A stretch of DNA of 64,000 nt from Azonexus sp. R2A61 (GTDB taxonomy: Bacteria; Pseudomonadota; Gammaproteobacteria; Burkholderiales; Rhodocyclaceae), in contig NZ_JACBFO010000002.1 of the NCBI RefSeq assembly GCF_021401135.1, forward strand, positions 62,001 through 126,000, read 5' to 3'. The position numbers and the translations under genes are program-made. This document shows, piece by piece, positions 44,738 through 52,855 of this stretch (the stretch's first letter is position 1; every line of letters starts with the position of its first letter). The notes below the pieces were generated by a model, which ran no database searches, was not told the DNA's origin, and saw only the letters and a list, made by a program, of their open reading frames with translations.

Positions 44738-44918
44738 AAAACCAAGTAACGTTGGTGCGAAAGCGACGGGCACCTCTCTCCCTGACCATTTCCGGCGAAA
44801 AGCTTTCAAAAATGTAACGCGGGGGTCAGCGTCCTGTTGGTATCGGACTCCTAAGATGACATCACGGTTGGACGAAATGAGTCCGACACGATTAACCCGA
44901 TGTCACAAGGAGAGAACC

Positions 44919-45311
44919 ATGAAAACGAAATTTTCCCAATTAGCCCTGATCGCTGCGATCAGCCTCGCTGCAGCTGGAACGAGCTACGCTCACGAGGATT
45001 ATTCCGAGGCCGGCACCAACCATTGGCTGAGCCACGTTTCAGAAACCAAGAGCGCACCGACGGCAAATCAACTGGCTTCGTTTGGTTACACGGCCACGAA
45101 AAACGCCGACCGAGAGGTCACTCTGTCCAGCGGTAGCAAATATCTGAACGTCACGCGTCTGGAGACCATCAAGATCAACGTCGCTGGCAAGAGCGTCGTC
45201 TGGACCTTCGACACGCTGGGGACCGCGCCGTTTCCACTTTCCAAGATCATATCGGGAGCCGACGGCATCACCGTCTACGTGACCGAAAACCCTGCCTATC
45301 AGGGCGGCTGA
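44919..45311 (+). CDS. CzcE-like periplasmic metal-binding protein
   Basis: The 130-aa product has a signal peptide (about 22 residues, ending TSYA). The mature part resembles CzcE of Cupriavidus, a periplasmic copper-binding protein: SKYLNVTRLETIKINV, VWTFDT and ITVYVTENPAY match its pattern. An AAGGAG site precedes the ATG. It precedes copK, which supports a copper role. Confidence 0.7.
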   Translation: MKTKFSQLALIAAISLAAAGTSYAHEDYSEAGTNHWLSHVSETKSAPTANQLASFGYTATKNADREVTLSSGSKYLNVTRLETIKINVAGKSVVWTFDTLGTAPFPLSKIISGADGITVYVTENPAYQGG

Positions 45312-45424
45312 TCAACCTGACGGCTAGGTGATGCAATTGTCACCCAGCCGTTGGCAAATTGTCAGGATCGAATCCTTAATATTGATATCGCAGTACAACA
45401 GCACCTATTCATGAGGAGATGAAA

Positions 45425-45703
45425 ATGTTCAAGAAGATGCTCGCAATCGTGGCCCTGAGTTCCCTGGGTGTTACCGCCTACGCAGTTGATGCTTCTCAAG
45501 TCGAGAAGTCCATTGAGTTGAAGGACGGTTCGACTGTTTATATTTTCAAAGACGGCAAGATGGGTATGGAAGACAAATATGGTCGCGCAACCTATATGGA
45601 ATCTGGCCATGTGATGGAAACCAAGGACGGCAAAAAAATCATCATGAACGGAAACGAAATCTGGCGTGTTGACGAATTGCTGCACAAAGACCATCGCGGT
45701 TAA
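45425..45703 (+). CDS. copK: CopK-family periplasmic copper-binding protein
   Basis: The 92-aa product has a signal peptide ending AYA and a mature part very like Cupriavidus CopK: ELKDGSTVYIFKDGKMGME, then Met-rich segments (YMESGHVMETKDG, IIMNGNEIWRVDE). CopK binds Cu(I) and Cu(II) in the periplasm. ATG 45425 was chosen because AGGAG lies six bases upstream; the ATG at 45419 is too close to it. Confidence 0.92.
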   Translation: MFKKMLAIVALSSLGVTAYAVDASQVEKSIELKDGSTVYIFKDGKMGMEDKYGRATYMESGHVMETKDGKKIIMNGNEIWRVDELLHKDHRG

Positions 45704-45712
45704 TTTCCCGCA

Positions 45713-47020
45713 TCACTCGAATTCGGCGGCTCCTTTGGGAGCCGTTTTCATTTTGAAGTACCGTTCAAGCATCGCCTTCAATTCCTGACTCCATTGGGCA
45801 TGATCTCTGGATTGGCCTTGTGCGTATAGCACCGGAGCAACCTGCCGGAAAACGGCATGAATCTTTGGATCGAAATGCTGGCCATCTTCCCGTTCCATGA
45901 TGCTCAACGTCTCTTCCAATGACAAGGCTGGTTTATACGGGCGAACAGAGGTCAATGCGTCGAACACGTCGACCAGGGCAAAAATCCGTGCGGCCAACGG
46001 TATTGCCTCGCCAATGAGCCCATCCGGATACCCTTTCCCGTCGAAGCGTTCGTGATGATGCCGGATGGTCTTCTCTGCGCCAGCCAGCCAGGGATTGCCG
46101 GCGACGATCTCGATGCCGAGCATGGCGTGGGTCTTCATGACCTGAAATTCTTCGCTGGTCAGCCGTCCCGGTTTCAACAGAATCTGATCCGGAATGCCGA
46201 TTTTTCCAACGTCGTGCAGAAAGGCGCCCAGCACCAGTTCGGCAATGGTTTCCTTGCCAACACCCAGTGCTTCGGCAAGTGAGACCGCATAGCAGGTAAC
46301 CCGGTAGTTATGGGCGTCGGTATCTGCATCACGCTTGGCGATGGCGTTTCCAAGGGAGCGCAGCAGCGAAAGATTGGATTCCAGGAGTTGAGACGACAAT
46401 GCCACCGTTTGGCCCAGCAATCCCGACATTAACGGGTAAAGCAACAGCGCTGCCGCGAATACTGATATCGAGGCCGTCAGCGCAGCCCCGCGAATCTGTT
46501 GTTCTCTCTCTTGCAGTGCCGAGCGGGACACCAGGCTGATTCCCTCGACATAGCCTGCAAGACGGCCATCACTGGTGGTCATCGGCAGAATGACCTGAAC
46601 CAGTTCTTCGCCAGCCACCGAAAATCGTTTGCTATGGCTGCCTGGAGCTGGCGGCCATGGATGGCGCTGTTGTCGGGCGATCTCTTTCAGCGACTCGGGG
46701 AGTGACCGCCAAGCATCAAACACCATCTCCGTATTGGGCGAAAAAACTCGAATCCCGACAAACTCATCGGTCAGCAACTGCGAAATCGCGGAATGGCTAT
46801 CTCCTTTATCCCCGCCGACCGCCATTTGCATGGCGGGCGACTCGAAATGCCTGACCCCCGCTATGGCGCGTTCAAGGGTGCGCTGCTCTACGCGATACGA
46901 TTCGACCCAGTAGGCAAGACCTCCCGCGAGACTGCCAACCAGGAGCGCACCTATACCGAGGCGCCGCGCCAACATGCGGCGCAATTGCCGGTGTGTCTGG
47001 GGCAGTTGAATAGCGTTCAT
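45713..47020 (-). CDS. Membrane-anchored HD-GYP phosphodiesterase (c-di-GMP)
   Basis: The 435-aa product has two membrane helices (about 20-38 and 180-203) around a periplasmic sensor-like region. An HD-GYP domain follows with HDVGKIGIPD (His269, Asp270) and HHHERFDGKGYP (321-332), the conserved catalytic pattern for breaking down cyclic di-GMP. It overlaps the FlgB-like gene by four bases. In a copper island it may couple metal stress to motility or biofilm release; that is inference. Confidence 0.9.
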   Translation of the reverse strand: MNAIQLPQTHRQLRRMLARRLGIGALLVGSLAGGLAYWVESYRVEQRTLERAIAGVRHFESPAMQMAVGGDKGDSHSAISQLLTDEFVGIRVFSPNTEMVFDAWRSLPESLKEIARQQRHPWPPAPGSHSKRFSVAGEELVQVILPMTTSDGRLAGYVEGISLVSRSALQEREQQIRGAALTASISVFAAALLLYPLMSGLLGQTVALSSQLLESNLSLLRSLGNAIAKRDADTDAHNYRVTCYAVSLAEALGVGKETIAELVLGAFLHDVGKIGIPDQILLKPGRLTSEEFQVMKTHAMLGIEIVAGNPWLAGAEKTIRHHHERFDGKGYPDGLIGEAIPLAARIFALVDVFDALTSVRPYKPALSLEETLSIMEREDGQHFDPKIHAVFRQVAPVLYAQGQSRDHAQWSQELKAMLERYFKMKTAPKGAAEFE

Positions 47021-47681
47021 TTCAGATTCTGTAGCAGTTCCATGGAGTGCTTGAAGTGGCTGCTGACGCGATCGAGTGAGAATTGGTGCATTAACGAATT
47101 TTCAGCCATTTTCTGTCGTTCGACATCCATTTCCACCGTGTTGCCATCAGTAGCCGCTTGGTAAGGTACGTGATACTTTAGTGGGAATGGTGATGTTTGC
47201 CCGGTGCCCGAGAGATGTCCGGTAGCCGTGCTCGTCAATGGCAACGATGAGGAGGCACCTTGAACGATTTTGGCAGCCTCTTCAATGTCAATATCAACGG
47301 CCTTATAACCTGGAGTATCGGCATTGGCGATGTTCGAGGCCAGGAGTTGCTGCCGATAGACACGAACACCCAGCATTTTCTGCTGAAAATTGTGACCGGC
47401 ATGACCGCCTTGTCCAACTGTGAAGTGATTGGGATGGGCTGACGCCGTGCTGGAGGCCATTCCGGAAGAATGCCCAGTGTGCCCAACTACCCCGGCACCT
47501 TGTCCGCCATGATTGCCATGACTGACCACTGGGTTGTTTGCCTGCTGAACAATCGCCTGATTCAAGGCCTCGGAAAACCCTCCGTTGTTGGCCCCCCCGA
47601 GGACGCACTATGTCCCTCGTGCCCTCCTTGAACAGAAGTAGATGGGGGAATTGCCGGTGGGATAGGAGGGGCTCCAGCCAT
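47017..47681 (-). CDS. Histidine-rich FlgB-like protein, frame split at a G7 run
   Basis: Residues after the frame shift include HNFQQKMLGVRVYRQQLL, SNIANADTPGYKAVDIDIEE and DGNTVEMDVERQKMAENSL, the signature of flagellar rod protein FlgB. Before it lies a Gly/His-rich region (SHGNHGGQGAG, GHTGHSSG). An ATG at 47681 opens a frame (MAGAPPIPPAIPPSTSVQGG) that would join the FlgB frame if the seven G at 47598-47592 were eight; as written it ends at 47562. The FlgB part could alternatively start at TTG 47565 (182 aa). No other flagellar gene is near. Confidence 0.72.
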
Positions 47682-47689
47682 GACACTGA

Positions 47690-47932
47690 TTACTCGTTCA
47701 TGATCAGGATGGCCTTCACCGGATCAATCTGGCCGACGCCATGCCATTTCAGATCGCTGTTTGCTACGGCCGGCTTTGCCAGGCATCCATGATTGCATTC
47801 GATGATCCAGCGTTTCTGAAGCACCGTTCGACAATAGTTGTAGGTAAGCAGCTTCGGGTCACTGCCGACCGCAAGCGCCAGCGTGCGACATACACATCGA
47901 TCGCCGTGCTCTGCCGGTTTGTGGATATCCAT
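47690..47932 (-). CDS. Small protein of unknown function
   Basis: The 80-aa product has five Cys (CVCR, NYC, CNHGC) and ends with GQIDPVKAILIMNE. It lies nine bases before the FlgB-like frame, so it may belong to that operon. No ribosome-binding site is obvious and no family is recognised. Confidence 0.5.
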   Translation of the reverse strand: MDIHKPAEHGDRCVCRTLALAVGSDPKLLTYNYCRTVLQKRWIIECNHGCLAKPAVANSDLKWHGVGQIDPVKAILIMNE

Positions 47933-47976
47933 GACTGAAATGCCGAGGCCTCGATTCCGAGGCCTTTACTGGGCAG

Positions 47977-48225
47977 TTACTTTCCATCTCGCGGATGGAA
48001 ATGTTTGCTCTTGTCCTTGGCTGCGTTCGGCTTGTCAGCCTTTGCATCCGGCATGCTTTGCGGCATTCCGGTTTTTTCCTGGACATGGGAATGTGGCTTG
48101 GAAGCAGCCTTGTCAGCCTGTCCTTCGGCAGCCTTCGGCGCAGCGGCCTTTTCGTCGGCGAAGACGACGCCGGTCATCGTGGTGCCAGCAAACAGAACGG
48201 CGGCAATGAGGGAGGAAACTTTCAT
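47977..48225 (-). CDS. Small exported protein of unknown function
   Basis: The 82-aa product has a clear signal peptide (MKVSSLIAAVLFAGTTMTG, cleavage near VFA) and a mature part rich in Ala, Lys, Asp, with several His and Met (HSHV, MPQSMPDA, HFHP). This suits a weak periplasmic metal buffer. AGGAG precedes the ATG. Confidence 0.7.
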   Translation of the reverse strand: MKVSSLIAAVLFAGTTMTGVVFADEKAAAPKAAEGQADKAASKPHSHVQEKTGMPQSMPDAKADKPNAAKDKSKHFHPRDGK

Positions 48226-48301
48226 GATCTTGACTCCTGAGTTTTGGGGATTTCAACGGTCCGAATCGAATGGACAGATTCAGTTTGTGCTTCTGTCACT
48301 G

Positions 48302-48559
48302 TTAATAGGATGACTTGTTGATTGCATTGTTGTCAGGAAGTGTGGCCAAATACGGATTCACCAAATGCCCGATTGCGTCGGCAAGCGCATCACGCAATTG
48401 CCGTTCGCAACACCCCATCAAAATTCCGTCCTCCAGTGCATCCTGGGCCATCTGGCGAAGTTCATCCAGGTTCTCATTGAGTACCTTGATTTTTTCCGTA
48501 CAGGCAATGACCTTGCCGGAAGAGTCTTGCCAGCGCACCGACCCCGACGAACTCATCAT
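48302..48559 (-). CDS. Small protein of unknown function paired with phasin-like gene
   Basis: The 85-aa product is read from the ATG pair at 48559/48556, just after the phasin-like stop; an upstream frame to 48679 would overlap that gene fully. Central segments are VIACTEKIKVLNENLDELRQ and ILMGCCERQLRDALA. It probably acts with the phasin-like protein. Confidence 0.65.
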   Translation of the reverse strand: MMSSSGSVRWQDSSGKVIACTEKIKVLNENLDELRQMAQDALEDGILMGCCERQLRDALADAIGHLVNPYLATLPDNNAINKSSY

Positions 48560-48564
48560 CGAGT

Positions 48565-48861
48565 TCACTTTGTCGAATGTTGGGCTAGTACCTGCAAAAC
48601 CCGGTGCTGGTACTCCATGCTGTCGAGGGTGTATGCCTTCCAATACTCGATGGATAAATTGCCGACTGCAGCCCACCATGCCCCGCTTTGCCCAGGATCA
48701 TCCAGAGACAGCGATGAAGTTTGCTCAAGGAGTTCCTTGAGCGGGGAAAACTGCGTGGAAACCATCTTTTCCAAACAATCGAGATTCACGCCAACCAACT
48801 GGGAAACCAAATGGAAGTCGGGGGATGTGTTGAAAATTGCGAACGAATTGTGTGCGGACAT
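48565..48861 (-). CDS. Phasin-like protein
   Basis: The 98-aa product resembles short phasins, coating proteins of polyhydroxyalkanoate granules: SHLVSQLVGVNLDCLEKMV-type helix, then QFSPLKELLEQTSSLS. It is shorter than usual (phasins are often 110-190 aa). A GGGAGAAAATC stretch precedes the ATG. Its place in a copper operon is unexpected. Confidence 0.62.
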   Translation of the reverse strand: MSAHNSFAIFNTSPDFHLVSQLVGVNLDCLEKMVSTQFSPLKELLEQTSSLSLDDPGQSGAWWAAVGNLSIEYWKAYTLDSMEYQHRVLQVLAQHSTK

Positions 48862-49006
48862 GATTTTCTCCCTGCGGCACGATCAAGGCCCATTGCCTCG
48901 TAGGGGGAGTTTGCCTGTGGGTAGCTGTCGCACCCATAACGGGAACATTACAACTCGGTCACTGTTTCGTCAGCTTGTTGCCGTGCTGTTCACTGGGAGC
49001 GATTAT

Positions 49007-49267
49007 CTATTGAGTCTGGGCACTTAGCCCCAGAAAGACCTGTTGCCTCCGCCTCTCGAATTCGCCTGCGGAAACCTGCCACTGTGGGTTATGGGGGGAG
49101 TTCAGTTCGACAGCGACAATCCGACGCACATAAGCCAGCGCGGATGCCTTGCCTCGCGTAAGCCGCAACAGATCCGGCATTGCCGCATCGAAGGCATCGC
49201 GATGATGGTCTCTCAGATCGGTGGTGAGCACCACAAGAATGGCAACGGCATCCTCAAACGGTCGCAT
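49007..49267 (-). CDS. Small protein of unknown function
   Basis: The 86-aa product is helical and charged, without signal peptide or known motif. It lies between the phasin-like and cytochrome genes on the same strand. Coding status rests on length, frame and position only. Confidence 0.45.
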   Translation of the reverse strand: MRPFEDAVAILVVLTTDLRDHHRDAFDAAMPDLLRLTRGKASALAYVRRIVAVELNSPHNPQWQVSAGEFERRRQQVFLGLSAQTQ

Positions 49268-49323
49268 TGAATCGTCTTCTTTGGACAGTTTCCCCCCTGA
49301 TAGTGCTTTGTTTGAAGCATCCG

Positions 49324-49713
49324 CTATTGGATGCCAACCTTCCGCTGCTCAGCCCGCACATAGGCGGTGACGTGGGCGACGTCGTCCGGCGTCACCCCTT
49401 TCACCGGAGCCATGTCGCCAAACTTCCAGTGATGGGCCCGCACACCGTTGGCCACGGCCAACTGGAACGCCGCATCGGCATGATGTGACGGCTCATAGAT
49501 CTTGTGCAGCAGGGGCGGTCCCTTTTCCGATCCCTTCAAGTCGCCGCCATGACAGCCCGCACAGTGATTGGCGAACAGCGCCTTGCCCGTGCCGGGATTG
49601 GGCATTAGGCCGGGACTGGGTTTGGGAATGCTCCAGCCTTGAGCCTGGGCAAGGCTTGGCAGCATGGCCACAACAAGAGCCACAGGAATCCAATGCGAAA
49701 GCTTGTGTCTCAT
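49324..49713 (-). CDS. Small c-type cytochrome
   Basis: The 129-aa product has a signal peptide ending AQA and one haem site CAGCH (about residue 64), with a distal Met in GDMAPVKGVTPDD. Its ATG overlaps the cusA stop (ATGA), so it is made with the efflux pump. It may carry electrons for periplasmic Cu(I) oxidation, which is inference. Confidence 0.88.
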   Translation of the reverse strand: MRHKLSHWIPVALVVAMLPSLAQAQGWSIPKPSPGLMPNPGTGKALFANHCAGCHGGDLKGSEKGPPLLHKIYEPSHHADAAFQLAVANGVRAHHWKFGDMAPVKGVTPDDVAHVTAYVRAEQRKVGIQ

Positions 49714-52700
49714 TGCTCCATCCCCCGTTTCATTCGCCACTGCTTGACCAGGGCGTAGATGGCGGGGATGACTGCGAGCGTCAGCACCGTCGAGGAAATC
49801 ATCCCGCCAACCATCGGCGCCGCAATGCGACTCATGACTTCTGAGCCGGTACCGGTACCCCACATGATCGGCAACAGGCCGGCCATGATCGCCACCACCG
49901 TCATCATCTTCGGGCGAACCCGCTCCACGGCGCCTTCCATGATGGCCTCGTAGAGATCGTGCAGGGTTGGCGCTTGGTTTTCCGTCCGGCGCTTGGCCTT
50001 CAGCGCTTCCCAGGCATGATCAAGGTAAATCAGCATGATCACCCCGGTTTCCGCTGCAACCCCGGCTAGGGCGATGAAGCCCACGGCGACGGCAACGGAC
50101 AGGTTGTAACCGAGCAACCACATCAACCAGACCCCGCCGACCAGCGCAAACGGCACCGACAGCATGACAATCAAGGTCTCTGTCAGACGTTTGAAGTTCA
50201 GGTAAAGCAGCAGAAAGATGATCAACAGCGTCACCGGGACGACGATCTTCATTTTCTCGATCGCGCGCTCCATGGATTCGAACTGGCCGCTCCAGGTCGC
50301 GTAATAGCCCGGCGGGAATTTCACGTTTTCCGCCACCGCCTTCTTGGCATCGGCGACATAGCCACCGATGTCGCGTTCGCGAATGTCCACGAAGATATAG
50401 GCGGAAAGCAACGCGTTTTCAGTCCGGATGCCGGGCGTTCCCTTGGCCACCTCGACGCGGGCCAATTGGCCGAGCGGAATCATTGCCCCCTCCATGGTCG
50501 GCACCAGCACCTCGCGGGCAATCTGCTGCGGATCGGAACGAAGTTCACGCGGATAGCGCACGGTGACGCCAAACCGTTCGCGCCCTTCGACGGTCGTGGT
50601 AACCATCTCGCCGCCCAAGGCCTGGCCGATAACATCCTGCAAATCGCCGACCGCCAGCCCATAGCGGGCCAACTGGGTGCGGTCCGGTTCGATATTCAGG
50701 TAAAAACCGCCGGTAATCCGTTCCGCGAAAGCCGAGGTAGTGCCTGGAACTGCCTTGACGACCGTCTCGATTTCGCGGGCCAGTCGTTCCATCTCGTTGA
50801 GATCCTTGCCGAACACCTTGATCCCGATTGGCGTCCGGATGCCGGTCGACAGCATGTCGATGCGCGCCTTGATCGGCATCGTCCAAGCGTTCGATACGCC
50901 CGGGAACTGCAAGGCCTTGTCCATTTCGGCGATCAGCTTGTCGGTCGTCAATCCAGGGCGCCATTCGGATTCCGGCTTCAGATTGATCACCGTCTCGAAC
51001 ATCTCCGTCGGCGCCGGGTCCGTTGCCGTGTTGGCACGACCCGCTTTGCCATAAACCGATGAGACTTCCGGGAAACTCTTGATGATCTTGTTCTGGGTCT
51101 GCAACAGTTCCGCCGCTTTGGTGATCGACATCCCGGGCAGCGAAGCCGGCATGTAGAACAGCGTGCCTTCATTCAGCGTCGGCATGAACTCGGAGCCCAA
51201 CTTGCTGGCCGGATAAATCGAGACCACCAGCGCGAGCAGTGCGGCCACGATAGTGGTCTTTTTCCATTGCATGACGCCGGCGATGATCGGGCGATAAGCC
51301 CAGATCAGGAAACGATTCACCGGGTTTTTCGATTCCGGCATGATTTTGCCGCGAATGAACAGCATCATCAGCACCGGCACCAGCGTCACCGACAGCAATG
51401 CAGCGCCCGCCATCGAGAAGGTCTTGGTGTAGGCCAAGGGCGAGAACAGACGTCCTTCCTGGGACTCCAGCGTAAAGACGGGCAGGAAGGAAACGGTGAT
51501 GATGAGCAGCGAGAAGAACAGTGCGGGGCCGACCTCTTTGCAGGCCGCAATCATTGCCTCGATGCGATCCCCGTGGGTATGATCCTCCGGCAAACGCTCG
51601 ATGTGCTTATGGGCGTTTTCGATCATCACGATGGCCGCATCGATCATCGCCCCAATGGCAATGGCGATACCGCCCAGACTCATCAGGTTCGAGTTCATTC
51701 CCAGCAATCGCATGGCGATGAAGGCAATCAGCACCCCGACCGGCAGCATCAGGATGGCTACCAAAGCACTGCGCATGTGCATCAGGAATACGACGCAGAC
51801 CAGCGCGACGATGAGACTTTCTTCCGCCAAAGTGCGCGTCAAGGTGTCAATCGCACGGTGAATCAATTCCGAACGATCATAGACCGTCTGGATCGTCACG
51901 CCCTCCGGAAGCCCGGCAGAAATCTCACCAATTTTTTCCTTCAAGTTGTGAATGACCTCCAGCGCGTTCTGGCCGTAGCGCGCCATGGCGATACCGGAAA
52001 CCACTTCACCTTCACCATTCAACTCGGTGAGACCGCGCCGCTCGTCCGGCGCCAGTTCGACACGGGCAATGTCACGAACCAAGACGGGCGTCCCGCCTTG
52101 TGACTTAACCACCAGATTTTCAATATCGCCTGTGCCCCGCAGATAGCCCTTGCCGCGCACCATGTATTCGGTTTCCGCCATCTCGACGACACGCCCGCCG
52201 ACATCGCGGTTCGATTCCCGAATGACCTTTGAAACCGCCGCTAGCGGAATGCCATAGGCGCGCAACTTCACCGGATCAACCGTGACCTGGTAGGTCTGGA
52301 CGAAGCCGCCAATCGAAGCCACTTCGGCGACGCCATGTGCCTTGGTCAGTTGATAGCGCAGATACCAGTCCTGCAGCGTCCGCAGTTCGGCCAGCGTCTT
52401 GTCCTTGGCGAGCAGCGCGTATTGATAGACCCAGCCGACGCCCGTGGCGTCCGGACCGATTTGCGGTGTGACGCCCTTGGGCATGCGGCCGGCGGCAAAG
52501 TTGAGGTATTCCAGTACCCGGGACCGCGCCCAATAAATGTCCGTGCCGTCTTCAAAAATGATGTAGACGAAGGACGCGCCGAAGAAAGAGAAGCCGCGAA
52601 CCACTTTGGACTTCGGCACTGACAACATGGCCGTCGTCAGCGGATAGGTGACCTGATCCTCGACGACCTGTGGCGCCTGGCCGGGGTATTCGGTATAGAC

Positions 52701-52844
52701 GATGACCTGCACGTCTGAGAGGTCGGGCAAGGCATCGAGCGGCGTTTTCATGACCGCAACGACACCACCGACGACAACAAACAGCGTGGCGAGCAGGACG
52801 AGGAAGCGGTTGCGCCCCGACCATTCAATGATTTTGGCGAGCAT
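49710..52844 (-). CDS. cusA: RND copper/silver efflux pump, CusA family
   Basis: The 1044-aa inner-membrane transporter begins MLAKIIEWSGRNRF and has the usual twelve membrane helices and two large periplasmic loops. The segment GAMIDAAIVMIENAHKHIE is the HME4 signature for monovalent ions (Cu+, Ag+). ATG 52844 was chosen over the upstream codon at 52922. It follows cusB by 11 bp. Confidence 0.96.
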   Translation of the reverse strand: MLAKIIEWSGRNRFLVLLATLFVVVGGVVAVMKTPLDALPDLSDVQVIVYTEYPGQAPQVVEDQVTYPLTTAMLSVPKSKVVRGFSFFGASFVYIIFEDGTDIYWARSRVLEYLNFAAGRMPKGVTPQIGPDATGVGWVYQYALLAKDKTLAELRTLQDWYLRYQLTKAHGVAEVASIGGFVQTYQVTVDPVKLRAYGIPLAAVSKVIRESNRDVGGRVVEMAETEYMVRGKGYLRGTGDIENLVVKSQGGTPVLVRDIARVELAPDERRGLTELNGEGEVVSGIAMARYGQNALEVIHNLKEKIGEISAGLPEGVTIQTVYDRSELIHRAIDTLTRTLAEESLIVALVCVVFLMHMRSALVAILMLPVGVLIAFIAMRLLGMNSNLMSLGGIAIAIGAMIDAAIVMIENAHKHIERLPEDHTHGDRIEAMIAACKEVGPALFFSLLIITVSFLPVFTLESQEGRLFSPLAYTKTFSMAGAALLSVTLVPVLMMLFIRGKIMPESKNPVNRFLIWAYRPIIAGVMQWKKTTIVAALLALVVSIYPASKLGSEFMPTLNEGTLFYMPASLPGMSITKAAELLQTQNKIIKSFPEVSSVYGKAGRANTATDPAPTEMFETVINLKPESEWRPGLTTDKLIAEMDKALQFPGVSNAWTMPIKARIDMLSTGIRTPIGIKVFGKDLNEMERLAREIETVVKAVPGTTSAFAERITGGFYLNIEPDRTQLARYGLAVGDLQDVIGQALGGEMVTTTVEGRERFGVTVRYPRELRSDPQQIAREVLVPTMEGAMIPLGQLARVEVAKGTPGIRTENALLSAYIFVDIRERDIGGYVADAKKAVAENVKFPPGYYATWSGQFESMERAIEKMKIVVPVTLLIIFLLLYLNFKRLTETLIVMLSVPFALVGGVWLMWLLGYNLSVAVAVGFIALAGVAAETGVIMLIYLDHAWEALKAKRRTENQAPTLHDLYEAIMEGAVERVRPKMMTVVAIMAGLLPIMWGTGTGSEVMSRIAAPMVGGMISSTVLTLAVIPAIYALVKQWRMKRGMEQ

Positions 52845-52855
52845 GGTATCCCCTG

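Noticed and set aside
48302..48679. Longer start for the phasin-partner gene
   Set aside because: It would overlap the phasin-like gene almost entirely in another frame; the ATG pair just after the phasin stop is more natural.
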